A stretch of DNA of 64,000 nucleotides. Source: Lentzea waywayandensis (GTDB lineage: Bacteria > Actinomycetota > Actinomycetes > Mycobacteriales > Pseudonocardiaceae). The first letter of the stretch is position 1, and each line of letters opens with the position of its first letter. Below, piece by piece: positions 7,786 to 16,330 of this stretch. Location of the stretch: NCBI RefSeq assembly GCF_900115955.1, contig NZ_FOYL01000007.1, positions 411,995-475,994 on the forward strand, in the 5' to 3' direction. Under the pieces are notes generated by a model. It did no database searches and was not told the origin of the DNA. It saw nothing but the letters and a program-made list of their open reading frames with translations. The position numbers and the translations under genes were made by a program.

Positions 7786-8792
7786 AGCAGCACCACTCCC
7801 GTCGCGACGGCGCACAAGATCGCCACCACGAAGGTAGCGGGTGCGAAGCGGAAGGCGAAGGACTTGCCGAACGCACCGGCCTGCAACGCGATCAGCTTCA
7901 CGTCGACCGCGGGGCCGACGACGAGGAACACCAGCCGCGGCAACAGCGGCAGCGCGGAGAACGCGACGGCCACGAACGCGTCGGCCTCCGAGCACAGCGC
8001 CAGGATGACGGCCAGGAAGGCCATCACGATCACGCCCAGCACGATCTGACCGCCCAGCGTCTGCATCCACGCGACCGGCACGAACGTCTTGAACGCCGCC
8101 GCGAACAGCCCGCCCAGCACCAGGAACCCGCCGGCGTCCACGAGGTCGTGCCGCGCGCTCTCGGCGAAGACGGCCCACTTGTTCTGACCCGAGTGGTCTC
8201 CCAGCTTCGCCAGCGCGCGTTCGGCGATCCACTCCATCTTGCCGAAGCGCACCCACAGCCAGCCCATGACCATCGCGGTCAGCAACGAGCCGACGAACCG
8301 CGCCACGACCATCATCGGGGTGTCGTTGAACGCCACGGCGGTCGACACCAGCACGATCGGGTTCACCGCGGGCGCGGCCAGCAGGAACGTCAGCGCCACA
8401 GCCGGTGCGACGCCCTGCTGCATGAGCCGCTTGGCCACCGGCACCGAGGCGCACTCGCACCCCGGCAGGGCGATGCCCGCGACACCGGCCACGGGCACGG
8501 CCAGCGCGGTCTTCGACGGCAGCAGCTTGCGCAGCGCCGAGGCCGGTACGAACGCCGCGATGGCGCCCGAGATCAGCACGCCCAGCACGAGGAACGGCAT
8601 CGCCTGCACGCAGATCGCCACGAACACGGTCGACGCCGTGCGCAGCTTCGGCACGTCGAGAAGATCAACGAGCCTGGACTGGAAGAGCAGTGCGAGAACG
8701 AGGATCCCGCACAGCACCTCCAACGACGTGATCTTCAGCCGAGGCGGGCCGGAGCGCCGCTTCGACGAGCGGATCTCGCCGGTGATCGTCAT
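7782..8792 (-). CDS. PF03773-type permease (YcgR/ArsP-like)
   Basis: 336 residues with about eight to ten transmembrane helices. The family hallmark GIALPGCECASVPVAKRLMQQG is present, with a second symmetric site ALCSEADAFVAVAFSAL, as in UPF0718/DUF318 permeases. Related proteins move organoarsenicals or take part in metal homeostasis. ATG 8792 overlaps the upstream stop (ATGA), and the gene is coupled to its TIGR03943 partner by GTGA. It sits at the tail of the phoH-era-uppS run and converges on smtB-zur, so a zinc-linked role is plausible but not proved. Confidence 0.82.
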   Translation of the reverse strand: MTITGEIRSSKRRSGPPRLKITSLEVLCGILVLALLFQSRLVDLLDVPKLRTASTVFVAICVQAMPFLVLGVLISGAIAAFVPASALRKLLPSKTALAVPVAGVAGIALPGCECASVPVAKRLMQQGVAPAVALTFLLAAPAVNPIVLVSTAVAFNDTPMMVVARFVGSLLTAMVMGWLWVRFGKMEWIAERALAKLGDHSGQNKWAVFAESARHDLVDAGGFLVLGGLFAAAFKTFVPVAWMQTLGGQIVLGVIVMAFLAVILALCSEADAFVAVAFSALPLLPRLVFLVVGPAVDVKLIALQAGAFGKSFAFRFAPATFVVAILCAVATGVVLL

Positions 8793-9229
8793 TCCGCGTC
8801 CGCGTCCAGGTCCAGCAGGCGGCGGTACTGGCGCGCCATGCCCTCGCGGATCTCCTCGGGCGAGGGCGGCTCGTCGAACTCCGCCTCCTCCTCTTCGAGA
8901 TCGTCGTCGTCGAAGTCGACGGGAGTGCCGTTGACGGTCTCCTCCTCGTCGGCCTCTTCTTCGAGAGCGGCCTCGCGGAGCTCCTCGATCGTGGCTGAGA
9001 CGTCGTCGGCCGACAGCGCGGGCAGCATCGGCTTCACGATGGCCAGCACGCCGCCCTCGGCGTCGTCGAGCGCCACTGCCTCGGCCAGCGCGACGGCGTG
9101 GTCACGCTCGTACGGGCCGCAGATGAACGAGTCCCAGTCGTCGCCGCCCGAGGGCTCGAACGTGACGGTCCACGGGAACTCGTTGACGTCCGAGTCCTCT
9201 TCCGGCTCGTAAATGATCACGCCACCCAT
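8789..9229 (-). CDS. Acidic conserved hypothetical protein
   Basis: 146 residues. ATG 9229 has AAAGGA 8 nt upstream; a TTG 18 bp earlier lies over the preceding stop and is less likely. The N-terminal half (GGVIIYEP, FPWTVTFEPSGGDDWDSFICGPYERDHAVALAEAV) looks folded. The C-terminal half is very acidic (DFDDDDLEEEEAEFDEPPSPEE), ending in RQYRRLLDLDADAE. No known family. Coupled by ATGA to the permease. Confidence 0.6.
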   Translation of the reverse strand: MGGVIIYEPEEDSDVNEFPWTVTFEPSGGDDWDSFICGPYERDHAVALAEAVALDDAEGGVLAIVKPMLPALSADDVSATIEELREAALEEEADEEETVNGTPVDFDDDDLEEEEAEFDEPPSPEEIREGMARQYRRLLDLDADAE

Positions 9230-9243
9230 GGAAGGGTCCTTTC

Positions 9244-9642
9244 TCAAGAAAAGCGGGAGAGGAGCTCGCCGCGCACCTGCGACGCGGTCGAGACGACCAA
9301 CATGAGGAGCGTGCTCAGCGGTTCCGGCTTGAGGCCGTCCGCCGGGAACGCGTAGCGCAGCATCACGTCCGTGCCGCGTTCGGAGTGGATCACGCCGAGC
9401 GTGCCGAACAGGCCTTGACCAGCGCGTTCAGCGACCCACCCGGCCGCCTCGGACGGCAGGTCCCACGCGACGACGACCGTCAGCGAGAGAACGGTCAGCC
9501 CTTCGGCCAGTTCCATGCCCTGCACCGCGCACGGCACGTCGCCGTGGCGGAAGCTCAGCGCGCCGTCGTCGTCCACGGAGACGTCGTGGAACAGCTCCAA
9601 CGCCTTGCGTGCGGCCTCCAGGGCCTCACCGCTCGCGTTCAC
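9244..9642 (-). CDS. Small conserved protein between uppS and the permease genes
   Basis: 132 residues, GTG 9642 overlapping the uppS stop (GTGA). Alternating strands and helices (FRHGDVPCAVQGMELAEGL, LTVLSLTVVVAWDLP, MLRYAFPADGL) suggest a YbjN/type III chaperone-like fold, but similarity is weak by eye. M. tuberculosis has an uncharacterised gene (Rv2360c) in the same place, so this is likely a conserved actinobacterial gene of unknown role. Confidence 0.6.
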   Translation of the reverse strand: MNASGEALEAARKALELFHDVSVDDDGALSFRHGDVPCAVQGMELAEGLTVLSLTVVVAWDLPSEAAGWVAERAGQGLFGTLGVIHSERGTDVMLRYAFPADGLKPEPLSTLLMLVVSTASQVRGELLSRFS

Positions 9643-10475
9643 GACGACGCCACCTCCTCACCGGGCTTGTCGACGGCACCGCCGAAGCGACGGTCGCGGT
9701 CCGCGAACTTCTCGCAGGCGCGCCACAGGTCGCGGCGGTCGAAATCGGGCCAGAGGATGTCCTGGTAGACCATCTCGGCGTACGCGGACTGCCACAGCAG
9801 GAAGTTCGAGGTGCGCTGCTCACCGGACGGCCTGATGAACAGGTCGACGTCCGGCATCTCCGGCTTGTACAGGTACTTCGCGAGGGTGCGCTCGTCGACC
9901 TTGTCCGGGTTGATCTTCCCGGCGGCGACCAGGCGCGCGACCTCCCTGGCGGCGTCGCCGATCTCCGCGCGGCCGCCGTAGTTCACGCACATCACGAGGT
10001 TCAGCACGTCGTTCTCGGCCGTGCGGACCTCGGCCTCCTGGAGCTGCTTGATGACGCTGCCCCACAGGCGCGGCGAGCGGCCGGCCCAGTGGATGCGGAC
10101 ACCCATCTCGTCCAGCTCGTCGGTGCGGCGCGCGATCACGTCGCGGTTGAAGTTCATCAGGAAGCGGACCTCTTCGGGGCTGCGCTTCCAGTTCTCGGTG
10201 GAGAAGGCGTACAGCGAAAGCCACTTCACGCCCAGCTCGATGGAGCCCTTCGCGACGTCGAGCACGACCTGCTCACCGCGCTTGTGGCCCTCCACCCGCG
10301 ACAGTCCGCGCTGGTTCGCCCAACGACCGTTGCCGTCCATCACGATCGCGATGTGCTTGGGCACCAGATCGGCCGGGATGTCCGGAGGCGTCGCACCGGA
10401 CTCGTGCGGCTCCGGCGGGCGCGGAACGCGCTTCTCACGCTCAGAGCGGCGGCGACGCAACATGGGGCTCGGCAT
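9639..10475 (-). CDS. uppS: Polyprenyl (decaprenyl) diphosphate synthase, cis-prenyltransferase
   Basis: 278 residues. HIAIVMDGNGRWANQRGLSR is region I of cis-prenyltransferases, with the catalytic Asp in MDGNGRW. YAFSTENWKRSPEEV and LFIRPSGEQRTSNFLLWQ are regions III and V. Adds isopentenyl diphosphate to an allylic starter to build the C50/C55 lipid carrier for peptidoglycan and arabinogalactan. The Arg-rich N-terminal extension is longer than in E. coli UppS. Start 10475 is the longest frame; an ATG at 10463 (residue 5) is also possible given GAAAGG just upstream of 10475. Confidence 0.93.
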   Translation of the reverse strand: MPSPMLRRRRSEREKRVPRPPEPHESGATPPDIPADLVPKHIAIVMDGNGRWANQRGLSRVEGHKRGEQVVLDVAKGSIELGVKWLSLYAFSTENWKRSPEEVRFLMNFNRDVIARRTDELDEMGVRIHWAGRSPRLWGSVIKQLQEAEVRTAENDVLNLVMCVNYGGRAEIGDAAREVARLVAAGKINPDKVDERTLAKYLYKPEMPDVDLFIRPSGEQRTSNFLLWQSAYAEMVYQDILWPDFDRRDLWRACEKFADRDRRFGGAVDKPGEEVASS

Positions 10476-10511
10476 CCTTTCGAGCGAAAACCGTTGTCGG
10501 TAGCAGCCACA

Positions 10512-11264
10512 TTAGCCGTCCGCCGGCTGCGCCTTTCGCTCGACCAGAGGCAACGACCGCAGCTGCCGTTCGAGGTGCCACTGAAGGTGCGCCGCGACCA
10601 GGCCACTCGCGTCGCGGCGGGCCAGGTGCGGGATCTCGTCGACCACGGCCCACTGGCCGTGCAGCAGCGCCGAGAGCAACGCCAGCGTGTCCTGGGAGGG
10701 CGACGAGGAGCCGGCCGGACGGCAGGTCGGGCAGCACGAGCCACCGGCCTGGATGCTGAACGCACGGTGCGGACCGGGATTGCCGCACTTCGCGCACTCG
10801 TTCACCGCGGGCGCCCATCCCGCGAACGCCATCGCACGCATGAGGAACGCGTCCAGCAGCAGCGACGGGTCACGCTCACCGTTCGACAACGCGCGCAAAG
10901 CCCCGGCCACGAGCATGTAGAGCCGCAAGACCGGTTCGCCCTCTTCGGCCGTGAGGCGATCAGCGGTCTCGAGAATCGCGCACGCGGCCGTGTAGCGCTG
11001 GTAGTCGGTGACGATGCCGACGCCGAACGCGTCCAGCGTCTGCACCTGCGTGATGATGTCGAGCGACCGGCCGGGGTGGAACTGCACGTCGACGTGGCAG
11101 AACGGCTCCAGCCGCGCGCCGAACTTCGACGACGTGCGCCGCACGCCCTTGGCCACGGCGCGGAGCTTGCCGTGCTTCTGGGTCAGGAAGGTGATGATCC
11201 GGTCCGCTTCACCGAGCTTCTGCACGCGCAGCACGACGCCGGTGTCGCGGTACAGGTTCGCCAT
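10512..11264 (-). CDS. recO: DNA repair protein RecO
   Basis: 250 residues. The N-terminal OB fold has YRDTGVVLRVQKLGEADRIITFLTQKHGKL, then KGVRRTSSKFGARLEPF. The C-terminal zinc site has CAKC and CCPTC. RecO loads RecA with RecR on SSB-coated DNA. ATG 11264 shares one base with the era stop (TGATG). Same order as mycobacteria. Confidence 0.93.
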   Translation of the reverse strand: MANLYRDTGVVLRVQKLGEADRIITFLTQKHGKLRAVAKGVRRTSSKFGARLEPFCHVDVQFHPGRSLDIITQVQTLDAFGVGIVTDYQRYTAACAILETADRLTAEEGEPVLRLYMLVAGALRALSNGERDPSLLLDAFLMRAMAFAGWAPAVNECAKCGNPGPHRAFSIQAGGSCCPTCRPAGSSSPSQDTLALLSALLHGQWAVVDEIPHLARRDASGLVAAHLQWHLERQLRSLPLVERKAQPADG

Positions 11265-12160
11265 CAGAAGCCCAGACGGCGCAACTGCTTCGGGTCCCGC
11301 TGCCAGTCCTTGGCGATCTTGATGTGCAGGTCCAGGTACACGCGGGAGCCGAGCAACGCCTCGATCTGCTTGCGGGCGGCCATGCCGACCTGCTTGAGCC
11401 GCTCGCCCCGGTGCCCCAGGATGATCGCCTTCTGCGACGGCCGCTCCACGAACACGAACGCGTGAATGTCGATCAGGTCCTTGCGCCCCTCGCGCACCTG
11501 CATCTCCTCGACCACCACGGCGATGGAGTGCGGCAGCTCGTCGCGCACGCCCTCCAGCGCGGCCTCGCGGATGAGCTCGGCGACCAGCGTCTGCTCGGGC
11601 TCGTCGGTGAGATCGCCGTCCGGGAAGAGCTGCGGGCCCTCGGGCAGCTTCTTCAGCAGCAGGTCGCTCAGCTTGTCGACCTGGAAGCCGTCGACGGCGG
11701 ACACCGGGATGATCTCGGCGAACTCCATGACCTTCTGCAGCGCGAGCAGCTGTTCCATCACCTGCTGCTGCGACACCAGGTCGGTCTTGGTGACGATGCC
11801 GACCACGGGCGTGCGCTTGGCGACCTTCTCCAGTTCGGCGGCGATGAACTTGTCACCGGGGCCGACCTTCTGGTCCGCGGGCACGCAGAAGCCGACGACG
11901 TCGACCTCCGACCACGTCTCGCGCACCAGGTCGTTGAGCCGCTGGCCCAGCAACGTCCGCGGCCGGTGCAGACCGGGCGTGTCGACCAGCACGAGCTGGC
12001 CGTCCTCGCGGTGCACGATGCCGCGGATCGTGTGGCGGGTGGTCTGCGGCTTGCTGGACGTGATGGCGACCTTCGTGCCCACCAGCGCGTTCGTCAGCGT
12101 CGACTTCCCTGCGTTCGGGCGGCCGACGAAGCACGCGAACCCGGAGCGGTAACCATCCAT
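11264..12160 (-). CDS. era: GTPase Era
   Basis: 298 residues. G1 GRPNAGKST, switch I around SKPQTTRHTIRGI, G3 DTPG, G4 TKTD (VTKTDLV), and a C-terminal KH domain with RPSQKAIILGHRGERLKQVG. Era binds the 3' end of 16S rRNA and assists 30S assembly. The stop overlaps the recO start. Confidence 0.96.
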   Translation of the reverse strand: MDGYRSGFACFVGRPNAGKSTLTNALVGTKVAITSSKPQTTRHTIRGIVHREDGQLVLVDTPGLHRPRTLLGQRLNDLVRETWSEVDVVGFCVPADQKVGPGDKFIAAELEKVAKRTPVVGIVTKTDLVSQQQVMEQLLALQKVMEFAEIIPVSAVDGFQVDKLSDLLLKKLPEGPQLFPDGDLTDEPEQTLVAELIREAALEGVRDELPHSIAVVVEEMQVREGRKDLIDIHAFVFVERPSQKAIILGHRGERLKQVGMAARKQIEALLGSRVYLDLHIKIAKDWQRDPKQLRRLGF

Positions 12161-12204
12161 TGCCCCATTGTCCCTCTTGCTGGTTATGGCCGTTCGCGGG
12201 GCGT

Positions 12205-12537
12205 CTAGAACTGCTTGCGCAGTTCACCGGAGGTGTTCGCCAAAAGCACCGGGCCGGTCGGCGTGAGGTCGCGCACGGCCGCCAGCGACTCCCCGTCCAC
12301 CCGGTTCGCCTCGGAGACCACGGCCGCCGCCTCCAGGCCCTCGGCGCCACTCGACACGGCGGCGGCGACGGCCGCCTGCAGCGCGGTGAGCTTCAGGGAG
12401 GGCAACGAGACCGTGGACGCGTTGTACGTGCGGCCGTCCAGGTCCCGCACGGCCGCGCCCTCCTCGGCGCCGTTGCGCGCACGGACGGACCGCGCGAGCG
12501 TGATGAGCTTGGCGTTCTCCGGATCGACGTCAGTCAT
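12205..12537 (-). CDS. Cytidine deaminase-like conserved protein
   Basis: 110 residues. AKLITLARSVRARNGAEEGAAVRDLDGRTYNAS and LTALQAAVAAAVSSGAEGLEAAAVVSE have the layout of the cytidine deaminase fold, but the zinc ligands (HAE and PCxxC) are absent, so catalysis is unlikely. The ATG at 12537 overlaps the end of the CBS gene by 8 nt. A similar small gene (Rv2365c) lies between era and the CBS protein in mycobacteria. Real gene by context; role unknown. Confidence 0.65.
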   Translation of the reverse strand: MTDVDPENAKLITLARSVRARNGAEEGAAVRDLDGRTYNASTVSLPSLKLTALQAAVAAAVSSGAEGLEAAAVVSEANRVDGESLAAVRDLTPTGPVLLANTSGELRKQF

Positions 12538-13816
12538 CCTCGTTCTCCTTCTGCGCGGGGCGTACGAGCACCGTCGTGACCCGGATGCGGCCGCGTTCGT
12601 CCTTGCCGCCCTCCGCCCGCATGCGCAGGCCGGCGATCTCCGCCTCGGTACCGGGCAGCGGCACGCGCCCGAGCCGTTGCGCGAGCAGGCCGCCGACGGT
12701 CTCGACCTCGTGGTCGTCGAGCTCGGTGCCGAACAACGCGTCCAGGTCGTCCACCGGCAGGCGCGCGCTCACTCGCACCGCGCCGTCCTCCAGGTGCTCG
12801 ACGGGCGGGCGGTCGTCGGTGTCGGACTCGTCGGTGATCTCGCCGACGATCTCCTCGAGGATGTCCTCGATGGTCAGCAGACCGGCGGTGCCGCCGTACT
12901 CGTCCACGACGATCGCCATGTGCCGGCGCGACACCTGCATCTCGCGCAGCAGGTCCGCGATGGGCTTCGAGTCCGGGATGAAGCTCATCGGGCGCATCAG
13001 CTCGGAGACGCTCTTCGGGTCCTCGCCCTCGGCGAGCGTGGCCCGCATCAGGTCCTTGAGGTTCACCACGCCGAGCACGTCGTCCACGCTCTCCCCGATC
13101 ACGGGGACGCGGGTGTAGCCGGTGCGCAACGACAGCGCGAGCGTCTGCCGCAGCGACTTGGACTGCTCGATCCACACGATCTCGGTGCGCGGCACCATGA
13201 TCTCGCGCGTGATCGTGTCGCCCAGCTCGAACACCGAGTGGATCATCTCGCGCTCGCCCTCGTCCACGACGCCGCGTTCCTGCGCCATGTCGACCAGCTC
13301 GCGCAGCTCGACCTCGGAGCTGAACGGACCCTCGCGGAAACCCTTACCGGGCGTGATGGCGTTACCGATGAGGATCAGCAACTTGGACAGCGGCCCGAGC
13401 ACGCGCCCGAGCTGCCGGACGGTGCCCGCGGCGAGCAGGCTCACGCCGTACGGGTGCTGACGGCCGATGGTGCGCGGTCCGACACCGACGAGCACGTACG
13501 ACACGATGAGCATGCTCAGGCAGGCGTACAGGACAGCGAGCCCGTCCTGTTCCACGAAGTCGAGGAACACCGTCGTGGTCAGCACGGCGGCCGACATCTC
13601 GCAGGCCAGGCGCAGCAGCAACAACAGGTTGACGTGCCGCGGCCGGTCGTTGAGGACGTGCAGCAACTGCCCGGTGCCCCAGCGACCCTGCCGTTGCAGA
13701 GCCTCCACCCGTGCACGCGACACGGTGCCGAGAGCGGCATCCACACACGCGAACAAACCGGCGGCGAGCACGAGCAGAACGGCCAGCACGATCACACTGG
13801 CAGGGTTCGCGGTCAT
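12530..13816 (-). CDS. CNNM/CorC-type CBS-domain membrane protein (HlyC/CorC family)
   Basis: 428 residues from ATG 13816. An N-terminal DUF21 membrane region (four hydrophobic segments to about 140) precedes a CBS pair (REIMVPRTEIVWIEQSKSL, GYTRVPVIGESVDDVLGVVNLKDL, and ..RRHMAIVVDEYGGTAGLLTIEDILEEIVGEI), then the C-terminal CorC_HlyC transporter-associated domain (VSARLPVDDLDALFG). The family is linked to Mg/Co efflux and resistance. The frame stays open 65 codons further upstream but that is shadow of ybeY. Confidence 0.88.
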   Translation of the reverse strand: MTANPASVIVLAVLLVLAAGLFACVDAALGTVSRARVEALQRQGRWGTGQLLHVLNDRPRHVNLLLLLRLACEMSAAVLTTTVFLDFVEQDGLAVLYACLSMLIVSYVLVGVGPRTIGRQHPYGVSLLAAGTVRQLGRVLGPLSKLLILIGNAITPGKGFREGPFSSEVELRELVDMAQERGVVDEGEREMIHSVFELGDTITREIMVPRTEIVWIEQSKSLRQTLALSLRTGYTRVPVIGESVDDVLGVVNLKDLMRATLAEGEDPKSVSELMRPMSFIPDSKPIADLLREMQVSRRHMAIVVDEYGGTAGLLTIEDILEEIVGEITDESDTDDRPPVEHLEDGAVRVSARLPVDDLDALFGTELDDHEVETVGGLLAQRLGRVPLPGTEAEIAGLRMRAEGGKDERGRIRVTTVLVRPAQKENEDD

Positions 13817-13820
13817 CGCG

Positions 13821-14366
13821 TCAGGCTTCTTCGTTCTTCTCGTCCAGGCCGACCGCGCCGAGCACCTTGTCGTCGGTGCTGCGCTGGTGAGCGGCCCGCT
13901 CGGCCTCGTCCCGCGCGGTGCGGAAGTCGCCGAGGATGCGGTTCTGCAACGTGAACATCTCACGTTCCTCGGCGGGCTCGGCGTGGTCGTAGCCGAGCAG
14001 GTGCAGCACACCGTGCACGGTCAGCAGGTGCAGCTCGTCCAGCAGGCCGTGGCCCGCCTTCTTGGCCTGGTCCTTGGCGAACGCGGGGCACAGCACGATG
14101 TCCCCGAGCAACGCCGGGCCGAGGCCGGCGGCGTCGGGGCGGCGCGCGGAGTCCAGCTCGTCCATGGGGAAGGCCATGACGTCCGTCGGACCCGGCAGGT
14201 CCATCCAGCGCTCGTGCAGGTCGGCCATGACGTCCAGCTCCACGAGCAGGACGGACAACTCGGCCAGCGGGCTCACGCCCATGCGGTCCAGCGCGAAGCG
14301 GGCGGCGGAGACGATGGACCCTTCGTCGACTCCGACACCCGACTCGTTGGCGATCTCGATGCTCAC
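13821..14366 (-). CDS. ybeY: Endoribonuclease YbeY
   Basis: 181 residues from GTG 14366. The zinc-binding HGVLHLLGYDH motif (H-x3-H-x5-H) is exact. DVMAFPMDELDS precedes it. YbeY processes 16S rRNA 3' ends and takes part in ribosome quality control. Lies 5 bp after phoH and 4 bp before the CBS gene, an arrangement kept across bacteria. The upstream frame to 14459 is shadow. Confidence 0.93.
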   Translation of the reverse strand: MSIEIANESGVGVDEGSIVSAARFALDRMGVSPLAELSVLLVELDVMADLHERWMDLPGPTDVMAFPMDELDSARRPDAAGLGPALLGDIVLCPAFAKDQAKKAGHGLLDELHLLTVHGVLHLLGYDHAEPAEEREMFTLQNRILGDFRTARDEAERAAHQRSTDDKVLGAVGLDEKNEEA

Positions 14367-14371
14367 GGCGC

Positions 14372-15421
14372 CTATCGTCCCCGCCGCTGGTTCCCCCGGC
14401 GTGCACCGGGTCCGTGGTGTTGCCCGTTCTGGTCGACGAGGTCCTGCTGGACCTGCCACTTGTCGTACGCGTCGACGATGTCGCCGACCAGGCGGTGCCG
14501 CACCACGTCCTGGCTGGTCAGCGTCGAGAAGTGCACGTCCTCGACGCCTTCGAGGATGTCCCTGACGACCCGCAGGCCGCTGCGCTGGCCACCGGGGAGG
14601 TCGACCTGGGTGATGTCACCCGTGACGACCACCTTCGAGCCGAAGCCCAGGCGGGTGAGGAACATCTTCATCTGCTCGGGCGTCGTGTTCTGCGCCTCGT
14701 CCAGGATGATGAAAGCGTCGTTCAACGACCGACCGCGCATGAACGCCAGAGGCGCGACCTCGATCGTGCCGGCCTGCGTGAGGCGCGGGATCGACTCCGG
14801 GTCGACCATGTCGTGCAGCGCGTCGTAGAGCGGGCGCAGGTACGGGTCGATCTTCTCGTAGAGCGTGCCGGGCAGGTAGCCCAGGCGCTCGCCCGCCTCG
14901 ACGGCCGGACGGGTGAGGATGATCCGGTTGACCTGCTTGGCCTGCAGCGCCTGCACGGCCTTGGCCATGGCGAGGTAGGTCTTGCCGGTGCCGGCGGGAC
15001 CGATGCCGAACACGATGGTGTTCTTGTCGATCGCGTCGACGTAGTGCTTCTGGTTCAGCGTCTTCGGCCTGATCGTGCGGCCGCGGCGGCTCACGATGTC
15101 GAGGCTCAGGACCTCGGCGGGCGACTCGGCCTCGTTCGCGCTGAGCATCGCGATGATGCGGCGGACGGCGTTCTGGTCGATGGCCTGACCGCGGCCCGCG
15201 AGGGTGATCAGCTCGGAGAAGACGCGCTCGGCGAAGGCCACGTCGGCGGGGTCGCCGGACAAGGTGATCTCGTTCCCGCGCACGTGCACGTCGGCGTCGA
15301 GCAGTTCCTCCGCGAGCCGGAGGTTCTCGTCGCGCGACCCGAGCAGCGTGAGCACCGCACCTTCCGGCACGGCGAACCGGGACTGACCTTCCTTGTTGCT
15401 CTGCTGTGTTTCGTCGGCCAC
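14372..15421 (-). CDS. phoH: PhoH-family ATPase
   Basis: 349 residues, GTG 15421. Walker A is GPAGTGKTYLAMAKAV and Walker B is FIILDEAQNTTPEQMKMFLTRLG, with VVTGDITQVDLP after it. An N-terminal single KH-like region precedes the ATPase. PhoH proteins are RNA-linked ATPases/helicases that cluster with ybeY and era, pointing to RNA metabolism. First gene of the minus-strand run; the start region is divergent from the acetyltransferases. Confidence 0.92.
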   Translation of the reverse strand: MADETQQSNKEGQSRFAVPEGAVLTLLGSRDENLRLAEELLDADVHVRGNEITLSGDPADVAFAERVFSELITLAGRGQAIDQNAVRRIIAMLSANEAESPAEVLSLDIVSRRGRTIRPKTLNQKHYVDAIDKNTIVFGIGPAGTGKTYLAMAKAVQALQAKQVNRIILTRPAVEAGERLGYLPGTLYEKIDPYLRPLYDALHDMVDPESIPRLTQAGTIEVAPLAFMRGRSLNDAFIILDEAQNTTPEQMKMFLTRLGFGSKVVVTGDITQVDLPGGQRSGLRVVRDILEGVEDVHFSTLTSQDVVRHRLVGDIVDAYDKWQVQQDLVDQNGQHHGPGARRGNQRRGR

Positions 15422-15523
15422 GTGGCCCCGGCCTGCTTCCTGTCGCTCGGATCTGGTGCCGTCGATGCTAGTCCGGCCGAAAATGAGTGGCTAGCGCATT
15501 GCTCACGGTGTGTGCTCAGGGGC

Positions 15524-16315
15524 GTGGAGATCCGCAGGCTTGGTGTCGACGACATACCCGAGTGCATGAAGCTGATCACGGACCGGGGTTGGAGCTGGAC
15601 GCCCGCGCAGTGGGAGATGATGCTCGCCCTCGGTCCGGGGTTCGGTGCCTTCGACTCGTCCGAACTGCTCGGCACGGCGTTGACGACGCCGTATCCCGAG
15701 ATGCAGGCGATCAGCGGCGTGCTGGTCGCGTCCTGGGCGGGCCGGAGAGGCATCGGCACCCGGCTGATGTCCAATATATTGGATATCAGCCCTTCGACCC
15801 TGTACGCGACGGCGATGGGCGAGCCGATGTACGAGAGGCTCGGCTTTCACCCCGTCGGGGCCACCACCGACTTCCACGGCGTGTTCACCGATGCCGCCCC
15901 CGGTGTGACGCGGCACGCCACTCCCGCCGACGCCGTGCTGCTCGCGGAGCTGGATCGCGAGGTCAGTGGCTACACCCGGCCCGTCCTCTGGGAACGACTG
16001 CTCGACCCGTCGACGCCGTACGAGGTCCGGATGTCGGACTCCGGTGTGATCGCCACCCGCCCGAATCCCGACGGGGTCACGATCGGTCCGCTGATCGCCC
16101 CTTCCGCCTCGGCCGCGTGCGAGATGATCGCGGACATGGCGTCCGGCGCCGGCCGGGTCCGCGTCGACACCGACAACGCCGATGTGAGCACTTTCCTGCT
16201 GGGACAAGGCTTTGAGCAACGCACGGGCGGTTGCAAGTTGATGGTGCACGGCGCCGCGGACGTACCGGGCGACCGCTCGCGGTACTTCGCTCCCGCCTCG
16301 CACGCACTCGGATAG
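15524..16315 (+). CDS. GNAT acetyltransferase, first of a tandem pair
   Basis: 263 residues. The N-terminal GNAT domain has an acetyl-CoA loop region VLVASWAGRRGIGTRLM and YERLGFHPVG; a second, degenerate GNAT-like half follows (ELDREVSGYTRPVLWERLL, then DVSTFLLGQGFE). This is the YitH-like double layout. Start GTG 15524 (VEIRRLGVDDIPEC) is chosen because the paralogue 16331 starts identically (VELRRLELDDLPAC). AGGGG lies too close, and GTG 15512 is an alternative. The segment NILDIS at 15772-15789 is encoded by a perfect 14-bp AT-rich palindrome. Substrate unknown. Confidence 0.75.
   Translation: MEIRRLGVDDIPECMKLITDRGWSWTPAQWEMMLALGPGFGAFDSSELLGTALTTPYPEMQAISGVLVASWAGRRGIGTRLMSNILDISPSTLYATAMGEPMYERLGFHPVGATTDFHGVFTDAAPGVTRHATPADAVLLAELDREVSGYTRPVLWERLLDPSTPYEVRMSDSGVIATRPNPDGVTIGPLIAPSASAACEMIADMASGAGRVRVDTDNADVSTFLLGQGFEQRTGGCKLMVHGAADVPGDRSRYFAPASHALG
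15770..15789 (+). repeat. Perfect 14-bp AT-rich palindrome plus GATATC tail inside an acetyltransferase gene
   Basis: TCCAATATATTGGA (15770-15783) equals its own reverse complement and is followed by TATCAG. It encodes N-I-L-D-I-S with the rare codon ATA. It belongs to the same motif family as the clusters near 1.1, 16.58 and 16.72 kb. Confidence 0.75.
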
Positions 16316-16330
16316 CTGGGGGATTCTCTG

